Shown here piece after piece: positions 8,479 to 15,523 of a stretch of DNA of 61,101 bases. The translations under genes and the position numbers were made by a program. The number at the start of each line of letters is the position of its first letter. Within the stretch, counting starts at the first letter, position 1. This stretch comes from Burkholderia sp. IMCC1007 (GTDB taxonomy: Bacteria; Pseudomonadota; Gammaproteobacteria; Burkholderiales; Burkholderiaceae), in NCBI RefSeq assembly GCF_027257875.1, contig NZ_JAPVQY010000049.1, forward strand, positions 1-61,101, in the 5' to 3' direction. The notes under the pieces are model-generated. The model saw only the letters and a program-made list of their open reading frames with translations. It did not search any database and was not told the origin of the DNA.

Positions 8479-8655
8479 ATGTACCTGCTGAGCCACCTCT
8501 TCCTGATGCTGACCAAGAACGCCGAGAAGGCCGCGAAAGAGCGCGCCGACGCGTACCTGTCCGAAGCGACCGACATCTACGATCTCGAATTCCGTATGCG
8601 CAAGATCGATCGCGAAGCGGCGATGAACCGTCCGTTCTCGTTCGGCTCGCGTTAA
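8479..8655 (+). CDS. DUF3563 family small protein
   Basis: A 58-aa protein, MYLLSHLFLMLTKNAEKAAK at its start, then a helical charged part ending RPFSFGSR. It resembles the DUF3563 family of short Burkholderiales proteins of unknown function. The ATG at 8479 follows a GGAGA ribosome site (8468-8472) and gives the family-like N-terminus; an in-frame start at 8464 would add five residues. An amphipathic N-terminal helix could bind a membrane surface. The strong palindromic promoter just upstream suggests tightly controlled, possibly high expression. Confidence 0.8.
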   Translation: MYLLSHLFLMLTKNAEKAAKERADAYLSEATDIYDLEFRMRKIDREAAMNRPFSFGSR

Positions 8656-8700
8656 GCAGCGCAGCACGGGCCGGCGCGTAGCTGGCCCCGCGAATCACGC

Positions 8701-8739
8701 AAAAGGGCGTGTGCGGCATCTGGCCGCGCACGCCCTTTT
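8701..8739. terminator. Bidirectional terminator between DUF3563 gene and ohr
   Basis: A 17-bp stem AAAAGGGCGTGTGCGGC (8701-8717) pairs with GCCGCGCACGCCCTTTT (8723-8739) with one G-T mismatch and a 5-nt loop. T-tracts on both sides allow function for the two convergent genes. Confidence 0.85.
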
Positions 8740-8762
8740 TGCATTCAGCGCCCGGCGTCGCG

Positions 8763-9182
8763 TCAGACGACGGTCAGGCGTACCGGCACGTTGTTGCGCG
8801 TGGCGTTCGAGTACGGGCACACGTGGTGCGCCTTGTCGACCAGCGCCTGCGCGTCGGCCTTGTCGAGACCGGGCAGCGACACGCGCAGCTCGATGTCGAG
8901 GCCGAAGCCACCTGCGTCGTTCGGACCGATGCCCACTTCCGCCGTGACCTGCGTGTCGGCCGGCAGCGTCTGCTTGTTCTGGCCGGCGACGAATTTCATC
9001 GCGCTCAGGAAACAAGCCGAGTAGCCTGCGGCAAAGAGCTGCTCCGGATTCGTGCCTTCGGCGCCCGTGCCGCCGAGCTCGCGCGGCGCGGCCAGCTTCA
9101 CTTCCAGCTTGTTGTCGGCGGATACCGCGCGGCCGTCGCGGCCGCCCGTGCTCGTGGCGCTCGTCTTGTACAGAATGTTCAT
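8763..9182 (-). CDS. ohr: Organic hydroperoxide resistance protein Ohr
   Basis: A 139-aa OsmC/Ohr-family peroxiredoxin that reduces organic hydroperoxides using lipoylated proteins as donors. Both redox cysteines are visible: GYSACF (about residue 56) and HVCPYSNATRNN (about residue 122), with the Ohr-specific GTNPEQLFAAGYSACF environment. The start at 9182 (MNILYKTSATSTGG) is preceded by a GGAG-type ribosome site. The gene lies downstream of ohrR on the same strand, with a shared operator-like element at 9262-9280, indicating control by OhrR. Confidence 0.96.
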   Translation of the reverse strand: MNILYKTSATSTGGRDGRAVSADNKLEVKLAAPRELGGTGAEGTNPEQLFAAGYSACFLSAMKFVAGQNKQTLPADTQVTAEVGIGPNDAGGFGLDIELRVSLPGLDKADAQALVDKAHHVCPYSNATRNNVPVRLTVV

Positions 9183-9261
9183 CGTGAAGCTCCTGTCGAA
9201 AGAAAGGGGAAAGCGGCCCGGTCGGACGGGTGTCGCCGGCCACGGGGAAAATATAGAACAC

Positions 9262-9280
9262 AAATGATTAGTGTGCAAAT
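9262..9280 (-). promoter_or_regulatory. Candidate OhrR operator in front of ohr
   Basis: Read on the reverse strand the site is ATTTGCACACTAATCATTT, which matches the element before ohrR (9821-9839) at 16 of 19 positions. It lies about 80 bp upstream of the ohr start, in the right place for repression. OhrR operators of other bacteria are also AT-rich palindromes; the exact box is inference from the two-site comparison. Confidence 0.6.
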
Positions 9281-9337
9281 GAAATTTCGAAGAAAAGGCC
9301 CGGCGGTGCCGGGCCGGTAGGCGCTGGAGCGGGTGCG

Positions 9338-9790
9338 TCAGCTTTCGTTCGCGTCCGACAGCGCGTTGCGCAGCTGCTGGAGATCCGCTCGCAGCCGCAC
9401 CAGGAACTCGGGTTTTTGCTTCATCGCGCAAAAGAGATCGGCGGGGACCGATCGTGCTTTGTCCTTCAGCGCGCGTCCTTGCGCCGTCACGCGCACGTTC
9501 ACGACGCGCTCGTCGGTCGCGCTGCGCACGCGCTCGACATAGCCGAGCGCCTCGAGCCGTTTCAGCAGCGGCGTGACGGTGGCCGGGTCGAGGTCGAGCC
9601 GGGCGGCGATGTCCTTCACCGCGATGTCGTCGCGTTCCCACAGCACCAGCATCGCCAGATATTGGGGATAGGTCAGCGACAGCTTGTCGAGCAACGGTTT
9701 GTACGCCTTCGTCATCGCATGCGACGTGGCGTACAGCGCGAAGCAGAGTTGCTCGTCGAGCGTCTGGGGCAATTGAGGCAGACGGTCCAT
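9338..9790 (-). CDS. ohrR: MarR-family organic peroxide sensor OhrR
   Basis: A 150-aa MarR-type repressor. The N-terminal peroxide-sensing cysteine is present at residue 16 (LDEQLCFALYATS), matching the reactive Cys of characterised OhrR proteins. The winged helix follows (IAVKDIAARLDLDPATVTPLLKRLEALGY, residues about 56-84). A second cysteine near residue 122 (DLFCAMKQ) is a candidate resolving partner for a 2-Cys mechanism. Oxidation releases the repressor from ohr and its own promoter. Followed by ohr after 155 bp. Confidence 0.95.
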   Translation of the reverse strand: MDRLPQLPQTLDEQLCFALYATSHAMTKAYKPLLDKLSLTYPQYLAMLVLWERDDIAVKDIAARLDLDPATVTPLLKRLEALGYVERVRSATDERVVNVRVTAQGRALKDKARSVPADLFCAMKQKPEFLVRLRADLQQLRNALSDANES

Positions 9791-9820
9791 GATTCAGGCG
9801 GCGCGGCTCACGCGCTAACG

Positions 9821-9850
9821 ATTTGCACGCAAATTATTTTGCGCGCAAAT
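9821..9850. promoter_or_regulatory. Candidate OhrR autoregulatory operator
   Basis: A 30-bp near-perfect palindrome with arms ATTTGCACGCAAA and TTTGCGCGCAAAT around an AT-rich centre, 31 bp upstream of the ohrR start. Its first 19 bases recur in front of ohr. This is the expected position for autorepression by OhrR. Confidence 0.65.
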
Positions 9851-9966
9851 GATTCGATTGAACAGCGGAGGTCAGGCACGCGGCGGCGCGCTGGAGAGGG
9901 CCGCGGGTGGCGTCCGGCCCGCGCAGGGGAAGGGCGGCCGGCGACGCGCGCCGGCCGATGCCCGGC

Positions 9967-10776
9967 TCAGCGGCCCGGCGCGGGCGTCGGGGCGCCCGGT
10001 TCCTGCACGCCGAAGCAGCCGCGATAGGTCGCGTAGAACGAGCAGTACATCATCGTCACGATGATGATCGTCACCGGCATCATGATCGTCAGCCCGTAGG
10101 CGCCGGCGCCGAGCGCCTGCAGCAGGAGCGACAGGCCGAACGACGTGCCGAGCGCGACGCCGAACCACAGCAGCCCGTACACGACGAACGCGCCGCGATT
10201 GCGCCAGCAGCTGACGATGCTGAAGAACAGCGCCTTGGCGGGCGGGATGTCATGCCACGCGGTGAGCACGGGCGCGAACCAGAACAGCATCGCGACCGGC
10301 GCATAGAGCAGCGTCGCGAGCAGCAGCGCGCCGAGCGTGCCTTGCGCGGCGAGCGCTTCAGGCGTGGTGGTCGTGTCGCCCGTCGTGCCCAGCATCATGT
10401 GGAGCAGGGCGCCGCCGTCCACGATCGACGATGCGGCGAACACCAGCACCATCAGCGCGACATAGACGACGCCGAGCAAGAGCAGCCGCTGCGTCGTGGC
10501 CGGGCCGTACGAGCGGAAGCCGTCGATCAGGATCGTCGGCATGACCGGCTTGCCGGCCACCGTGTCGCGGCACGCGGCCATGAAGCCGACCGCGATGCCG
10601 GGGATGAACAGCAGCGGCAGCGCCGCGCCGATCACCGGCACCATCGACACCAGCGTGATCGCCAGCAGGTACGTGAAAAACAGCGTGATGAACGCGAGCG
10701 GATTCCGGCGGAACAGCCAGATGCCTTGACGGAACCAGACATAGCCCGCTTTCGCGGGCACTTCGATCAGTTGCAT
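9967..10776 (-). CDS. BPSS1780-family integral membrane protein
   Basis: A 269-aa polytopic membrane protein starting MQLIEVPAKAGYVWFRQGIW, with about six hydrophobic segments and a soluble C-terminus EPGAPTPAPGR. The N-terminal motif is characteristic of the BPSS1780 family, whose function is unknown. Its start codon lies inside the 3' end of thrB (10-bp overlap in another frame), so it is probably translated from the same mRNA as homoserine kinase. Any role linked to threonine synthesis would be guesswork. Confidence 0.85.
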   Translation of the reverse strand: MQLIEVPAKAGYVWFRQGIWLFRRNPLAFITLFFTYLLAITLVSMVPVIGAALPLLFIPGIAVGFMAACRDTVAGKPVMPTILIDGFRSYGPATTQRLLLLGVVYVALMVLVFAASSIVDGGALLHMMLGTTGDTTTTPEALAAQGTLGALLLATLLYAPVAMLFWFAPVLTAWHDIPPAKALFFSIVSCWRNRGAFVVYGLLWFGVALGTSFGLSLLLQALGAGAYGLTIMMPVTIIIVTMMYCSFYATYRGCFGVQEPGAPTPAPGR

Positions 10777-11765
10777 GCGGTGTGGATCTCGGGAAGCGCC
10801 GGCGTATGGGCGATACGCTCGCGCAGGATGCGTTCGAAATGGCCGGGGTCGTGCGGTTTGAGCATTTCGGCCGCGCGCGGCAGGTAGAAATCGTACAGGC
10901 GCGACACCCAGAAGCGGTACGCGCCGGCGCGCAGCATGTCGCTCCAGTGGCGGCGCTCCTCGGCCGTGAACGGGCGCACCGTCTGGTACGCGCGCACCAG
11001 CGCGTCCGCGCGCGCGACGTCGAGCACGCCGGTCGCGAGGTCGACGCACCAGTCGTTGACGGTGACCGCGACGTCGAACAGCCATTTGTCGCAGCCGGCG
11101 AAATAGAAGTCGAAGAACCCGCCGAGCCGGACGTCATGGCCCGTATCGGGCGCCGCGTGCGCGAACAGCACGTTGTCGCGGAACAGGTCGCAGTGGCACG
11201 GGCCGCTCGGCAGCGCCGCGTAGTCGTCCGACGCGAAGAATGCGGCCTGGTGCGCCAGTTCACCCTCGAGCAGCGTGCGCTGCGCATCCGAGATGAACGG
11301 GACGATCGCCGGTACGTTCTCCTGCCACCACGGCAGGCTGCGCAGGTTCGGCTGGTAGCGCGGGTAGTCGCGCCCCGCCAGATGCAGGCGCGCGAGCATC
11401 TGCCCGACCTCGATGCAGTGTTCGACCCCCGGCGCGAGCTCGGCGGCCCCTTCGAGCTTCGTGACGATCGCCGCCGGCTTGCCGTGCAGCTCGCCGAACA
11501 GCGCGCCGTCGTCGCGCGGGATCGGATCCGGCACCGGCACGCCGTGGCCGGCCAGATGGCGCATCAGGTGGAGGTAGAACGGAAGTTGTTCCGCCGTCAG
11601 CTTTTCGAAGATCGTGAGGACGTACTCGCCGCGGGTCGTCGTCAGGAAGAAATTGCTGTTTTCGATGCCGGACGGAATGCCGCGGAACGCCAGCACGTCG
11701 CCCAGTTCATAGTGGCGCATCCATTGCGCGAGATCGGAGTCGGAAACAGCGGTGAAAACGGCCAT
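10767..11765 (-). CDS. thrB: Homoserine kinase
   Basis: A 332-aa protein of the aminoglycoside-phosphotransferase fold, the type of ThrB used by many beta- and alphaproteobacteria rather than the GHMP-type enzyme. Diagnostic segments: GIENSNFFLTT near the N-terminus, the catalytic loop CHCDLFRDNVLF (about residue 205) and the metal-binding GFFDFYFAGCDKWLFD. It phosphorylates homoserine for threonine synthesis in the cytoplasm. First gene of a two-gene unit with the BPSS1780-type gene. The length is normal for the family. Confidence 0.93.
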   Translation of the reverse strand: MAVFTAVSDSDLAQWMRHYELGDVLAFRGIPSGIENSNFFLTTTRGEYVLTIFEKLTAEQLPFYLHLMRHLAGHGVPVPDPIPRDDGALFGELHGKPAAIVTKLEGAAELAPGVEHCIEVGQMLARLHLAGRDYPRYQPNLRSLPWWQENVPAIVPFISDAQRTLLEGELAHQAAFFASDDYAALPSGPCHCDLFRDNVLFAHAAPDTGHDVRLGGFFDFYFAGCDKWLFDVAVTVNDWCVDLATGVLDVARADALVRAYQTVRPFTAEERRHWSDMLRAGAYRFWVSRLYDFYLPRAAEMLKPHDPGHFERILRERIAHTPALPEIHTACN

Positions 11766-11867
11766 GCGAGATGCGTCTGGTCAGTTGTCGGCCCGCGCGG
11801 GGCGTGCAGCGCGACAGGAGGTGAACGGGAAGCCGGCGCGCCGCGCCGGGATCGGCGCGGCAGGAAA

Positions 11868-12275
11868 TCAGTAGCGCAGGTTGACCGACGGAAGGCGCGT
11901 GATCGGGACGCCCGCGTCGTGCGGCTTCGGCGAGGTGTCGAGCGTCGAGCTCATCTGGTAGCGCGTGCCGAAGTTCGACTTCACGTCGATCTCGACCGGC
12001 TTGCCGCGATCGCGATACTCGGTGACCTCGGTGCCGTTCTTGCTCTTCTCATGGAAGCTCGGCGTGCGGCGGATGTCGGCGAAGTCCACTTTCGACGTGA
12101 CTTCGGCGCCCGGCCGGTTGATCTTGCGGAGATCGGGCAGGCCGGCGGCTTCGTTGGCCTCGGCCTGGGCCCGCGCGTCGGCGTCGGGCGTACTGCCGGC
12201 GGCGCAGGCAATGCCGGCAGTGGCAAACGTGCCAGCAAACGCGACGGCAGCGGCGACGAGAATGAGCGGCTTCAT
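11868..12275 (-). CDS. Small exported protein, DUF2782-like
   Basis: A 135-aa protein with a clear Sec signal (MKPLILVAAAVAFAGTFATA, cleavage probably after CAA at residue 26). The mature part is polar and contains VTEYRDRGKPVEIDVKSNFGTRYQM, a pattern like the DUF2782 family, whose genes often sit beside polA or thrB in beta- and gammaproteobacteria; thrB is next door and polA is 3 kb away here. Function unknown. The family assignment is from memory of the pattern and is moderately sure; the secretion call is firm. Confidence 0.7.
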   Translation of the reverse strand: MKPLILVAAAVAFAGTFATAGIACAAGSTPDADARAQAEANEAAGLPDLRKINRPGAEVTSKVDFADIRRTPSFHEKSKNGTEVTEYRDRGKPVEIDVKSNFGTRYQMSSTLDTSPKPHDAGVPITRLPSVNLRY

Positions 12276-12333
12276 GATGAGTCTCCAGTGAACCTTCCGA
12301 TTTTAGCAAATACTGCGCGCGGGCCGGCCTTCG

Positions 12334-12366
12334 CGTGCAAGCGGGGTGCAAGCGGCGTGCAAGCGG
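12334..12366 (+). repeat. Three tandem 11-bp repeats upstream of amn
   Basis: CGTGCAAGCGG, GGTGCAAGCGG and CGTGCAAGCGG follow one another without spacers, differing at one base. They end 60 bp before the amn start. An 11-bp period puts each copy on the same face of the helix, as in iterated regulator sites; polymerase slippage without function is the alternative. Confidence 0.8.
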
Positions 12367-12426
12367 GCCGCCATGAGCGTGACCGGGTTCCGTGGTAATG
12401 TCGTCAGATCAGACGAGGTGATGAAA

Positions 12427-13953
12427 ATGAAAAACGATTTGAGCCGCCGGCACCGGGTGCTCACGCCCGAGAGCCCGCCCGTCGAAGCATTCGACGACCC
12501 GATCGCCGCCGTCGCGCGGCTGTCGGCCATCTACGACACGAACGCAGGTTTCCTGCGCGATGCATTCGCGCGTTATCGCCGCCACGAAGCGATCACCGAG
12601 CACGTGCGCGCGTGCTATCCGTTCGTGCGAATCCGCACCGAGGTCAATACGCACGTCGATTCGCGCCGCTCGTACGGTTTCGTCGCCGGCCCGGGGGTGT
12701 TCGAGACGACGGTCACGCGTCCCGATCTCTTCGCGAACTACTATCGCGAGCAACTGCGTCTGCTGACGAAGAACCACCATGTGAAGGTCGAGGTCGGCGT
12801 ATCGTCGCAGCCGATTCCGATTCACTTCGCGTTCCCCGAAGGCATCCATCTCGAAGGCGAACTCGACCGCGACCGCCTGCTCGCGATGCGCGACATCTTC
12901 GATACGCCCGATCTGTCGTACCTCGACGACCGCATCGTCAACGGCACGTTCGAGCCGGCACCCGGCGAGCCGCATCCGCTCGCGCTGTTCACCGCCGCGC
13001 GCGTCGACTTCTCGCTGCACCGGCTGCGCCACTACACGGCGACGTCGCCCACGCACTTCCAGAACTACGTGCTCTACACGAACTACCAGTTCTACATCGA
13101 CGAGTTCGTGAAGCTCGGCCGCACGATGATGACGGAAAGCGACGATCCCGAGGAGCGCGCGTACCGCAGCGAGTACAGCGCATTCGTCGAGCCGGGCGAC
13201 GTCATCACGTACAACGCTAACCTCGGCAGCGAGGCGGCCGAAGGCACCGCGCCGCCGCGCCTGCCGCAGATGCCCGCGTATCACCTGAAGCGCGCGGACG
13301 GCAGCGGGATCACGATGGTCAACATCGGCGTCGGTCCGTCGAACGCGAAGACGATCACCGACCACATCGCGGTGCTGCGTCCGCATGCATGGGTGATGCT
13401 CGGTCACTGCGCGGGCCTGCGCAACACGCAGCGTCTCGGCGACTACGTGCTCGCCCACGGTTACGTGCGCGAGGATCACGTGCTCGACGCCGACCTGCCG
13501 CTGTGGGTGCCGATTCCGGCGCTCGCCGAGGTGCAACTCGCACTCGAGCGCGGCGTGGCCGAAGTCACGCAGCTCGACGGCGTCGAACTGAAGCGCGTGA
13601 TGCGCACGGGGACGGTCGCGAGCGTCGACAACCGCAACTGGGAGCTGCGCGATCACCGCGAGCCCGTGCAGCGGCTGTCGCAGAGCCGCGCGATCGCGCT
13701 CGACATGGAAAGCGCGACGATCGCCGCGAATGGCTTCCGCTTCCGCGTGCCGTACGGCACGCTGCTGTGCGTATCGGACAAGCCGCTGCACGGCGAGTTG
13801 AAACTGCCGGGCATGGCCGACACGTTCTATCGCGGGCAGGTCGACCAGCATCTGCAGATCGGCGTGAAGGCGATGGAGATCCTGCGCACCAACGGGCTCC
13901 ACAAGCTGCACAGTCGCAAACTGCGAAGTTTCGCGGAAGTGGCGTTCCAGTAA
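12427..13953 (+). CDS. amn: AMP nucleosidase
   Basis: A 508-aa enzyme that hydrolyses AMP to adenine and ribose 5-phosphate, shaping intracellular AMP level and purine salvage. The N-terminal Amn-specific domain (residues 1-170) is followed by a nucleoside-phosphorylase-like catalytic domain with MVNIGVGPSNAKTITDHIAV, MLGHCAGLR and the purine/ribose binding segment ALDMESATIAANGFRFRVPYG. Two in-frame ATGs compete: 12421 directly abuts the GAGGTG ribosome site, whereas 12427 is spaced 6 nt from it and is preferred. A terminator follows at 13992. Confidence 0.95.
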   Translation: MKNDLSRRHRVLTPESPPVEAFDDPIAAVARLSAIYDTNAGFLRDAFARYRRHEAITEHVRACYPFVRIRTEVNTHVDSRRSYGFVAGPGVFETTVTRPDLFANYYREQLRLLTKNHHVKVEVGVSSQPIPIHFAFPEGIHLEGELDRDRLLAMRDIFDTPDLSYLDDRIVNGTFEPAPGEPHPLALFTAARVDFSLHRLRHYTATSPTHFQNYVLYTNYQFYIDEFVKLGRTMMTESDDPEERAYRSEYSAFVEPGDVITYNANLGSEAAEGTAPPRLPQMPAYHLKRADGSGITMVNIGVGPSNAKTITDHIAVLRPHAWVMLGHCAGLRNTQRLGDYVLAHGYVREDHVLDADLPLWVPIPALAEVQLALERGVAEVTQLDGVELKRVMRTGTVASVDNRNWELRDHREPVQRLSQSRAIALDMESATIAANGFRFRVPYGTLLCVSDKPLHGELKLPGMADTFYRGQVDQHLQIGVKAMEILRTNGLHKLHSRKLRSFAEVAFQ

Positions 13954-13991
13954 CACCGTCGGGCAGCGGCGCAGCCGCGCCTGCAACGACA

Positions 13992-14027
13992 AAGGCCGCG
14001 CGCGAACTCTCGTTCGCGTGCGGCCTT
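13992..14027. terminator. Rho-independent terminator after amn
   Basis: AAGGCCGCGCGCGAAC (13992-14007) pairs with GTTCGCGTGCGGCCTT (14012-14027), one mismatch, 4-nt loop. It lies between two convergent genes and could serve both. Confidence 0.8.
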
Positions 14028-14075
14028 GTTCTCGATGCGTCAATGCGCGGGCCGATCGGCCCGGCGCTCAGTGAC

Positions 14076-14360
14076 TCAGCATTCGCCTTTCTTCGCGTGT
14101 CCCGGCGGGCAGTGATAGCCGCCGCGGCCTTCGTGACCATGATGACGCTCGTGGTCTTCCCATTCGCGGCGTTCCCAGTAGCGGCGGCCGTCCCAGTAGC
14201 GGTCGCCGTGCCAGCCGACCACCACCACGGGCGCGGGCGCGGGCGCGACGACGACCGGCGCGGGCGTGCCGATGTTGACGTCGACGTTGACGGCGTGAGC
14301 GAGGCCGGACAGCGAAAGGCCGAGGCCGGCGAAGGCGAGGGCGATCAGCGAGCGTTGCAT
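14076..14360 (-). CDS. Small secreted protein with Pro-Ala-Val repeat and His/Arg/Trp-rich tail
   Basis: A 94-aa protein. A signal peptide (MQRSLIALAFAGLGLSLSG, cleavage after AHA at residue 23) is followed by NVDVNIGTPAPVVVAPAPAP, a low-complexity Pro/Ala/Val stretch like the PXPV-repeat proteins, then a charged, aromatic and histidine-rich tail (WHGDRYWDGRRYWERREWED, then HERHHGHEG) ending with two cysteines. Homologues are common in Burkholderia as hypothetical periplasmic proteins. The His/Cys-rich tail could bind metal, which is inference. A longer in-frame start at 14606 lacks a signal peptide and is rejected. Confidence 0.8.
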   Translation of the reverse strand: MQRSLIALAFAGLGLSLSGLAHAVNVDVNIGTPAPVVVAPAPAPVVVVGWHGDRYWDGRRYWERREWEDHERHHGHEGRGGYHCPPGHAKKGEC

Positions 14361-14760
14361 GTTCTTTTCCGTGGTGTCGTTGTTGAAAGGTCGGCGCGAC
14401 GCGATGGACGCGAGGGGGAATCGTTCCACCGGGGGGCCGCCACGCCGACGACTGCAGTGTGCGGGCACAGCGTGGAAAAGGCGAGGCGGATTTATTACGG
14501 CGGATTGGCGTGACGCAGCGCGACCGGCTCGCGCGTGCGCAGCGTGATTTGACAATGACGAGCCGCCCGTGCGGCACGTTGCGCGTATTGCGCGGTGCTG
14601 GGCCACCGGAATTTGACATTCGACGGCACGCGGCCGCGAAACGGGATTAACGCGGCGTTACAAAGTCATGCGCGGCAGCAGGCCGCATTGCCATGCCGGC
14701 CGCGCATGACGCGATGCGCCGGCCATGAGGCCGGCCATCGGCATCGATCGACTGACCGAT
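14361..14760. other. 400-bp intergenic region, partly structured
   Basis: Lies between the start of the small secreted protein gene and the end of the LOG gene, so it must hold the promoter of the former and any terminator of the latter. A hairpin GCCGGCC-ATGA-GGCCGGC (14718-14735) sits 26 bp past the LOG stop and may end that transcript, though it lacks a T-tract. I see no convincing gene. Confidence 0.5.
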
Positions 14761-15522
14761 TTACAGATAGAACATGCGGTCTTCTTCGGGCGGCGGCGGA
14801 TGACCGTCGCCCTCGTCCGAGCCTTCTTCCTCGCCGCTGTCCTCGTAGAACGCGAGCACCGCGTCGAGCACCTGGTCGGGATCGTCGATCACCTGCATCA
14901 GGTCCATGTCTTCCGGATTGATGAGGCCGTTCGGAATCAGCTGGTCGCGGAACCATTGCAGCAGCCCCTTCCAGAACTCGCTGCCGACGAGAATGATCGG
15001 CACGAGGCGCGACTTCTTCGTCTGGATCAGCGTGAGCACTTCGGACAGCTCGTCGAGCGTGCCGAAGCCGCCCGGCATCACGATCACCGCGTCGGAGTTC
15101 TTCACGAACGTGACCTTGCGCGTGAAGAAGTGACGGAAGCGCAGCGAGATGTCCTGATAGTGGTTGCCGGCCTGCTCGTGCGGCAGCTCGATGTTCAGGC
15201 CGACCGACGGCGCCTTGCCGGCGTGCGCGCCCTTGTTCGCGGCTTCCATGATGCCGGGGCCGCCGCCGGAGATCACGGCGAAGCCGGCGTCGGACAGCTT
15301 GCGCGCGATCTGCACCGCGAGCTTGTAGTGCGGCGTGTCGGGTTTGAGACGGGCAGAACCATAGATACTGACAGCCGGGCGGATCTCCGACAGGTACTCG
15401 GTCGCCTCGATAAACTCTGCCATAATCGTGAACATCTGCCACGATGCGCGCGCCTTCTTGGCCGTCGCGCGCTCTTGATCTGCGAGCGAACGCAGACTCG
15501 GAATCACTTTTCTCTTGTTCAT
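14761..15522 (-). CDS. LOG family protein (TIGR00730-type Rossmann fold)
   Basis: A 253-aa protein with the two hallmarks of the LOG/lysine-decarboxylase-like family: SGGGPGIMEAANKGA (about residue 85) and PGGFGTLDELSE (about residue 150). Characterised relatives are cytokinin-activating phosphoribohydrolases or nucleotide 5'-monophosphate nucleosidases; the bacterial role is often unknown. The C-terminus is strongly acidic (DSGEEEGSDEGDG) then proline-rich. Its ATG at 15522 is one base from the divergent polA ATG, so its leader overlaps polA coding sequence. A shorter start at Met30 or Met34 is possible and would relieve the crowding. Confidence 0.88.
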   Translation of the reverse strand: MNKRKVIPSLRSLADQERATAKKARASWQMFTIMAEFIEATEYLSEIRPAVSIYGSARLKPDTPHYKLAVQIARKLSDAGFAVISGGGPGIMEAANKGAHAGKAPSVGLNIELPHEQAGNHYQDISLRFRHFFTRKVTFVKNSDAVIVMPGGFGTLDELSEVLTLIQTKKSRLVPIILVGSEFWKGLLQWFRDQLIPNGLINPEDMDLMQVIDDPDQVLDAVLAFYEDSGEEEGSDEGDGHPPPPEEDRMFYL

Positions 15523-15523
15523 A

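Noticed and set aside
12334..12366. CRISPR-like array
   Set aside because: Repeats are 11 bp without spacers and only three copies; no cas genes in the window.
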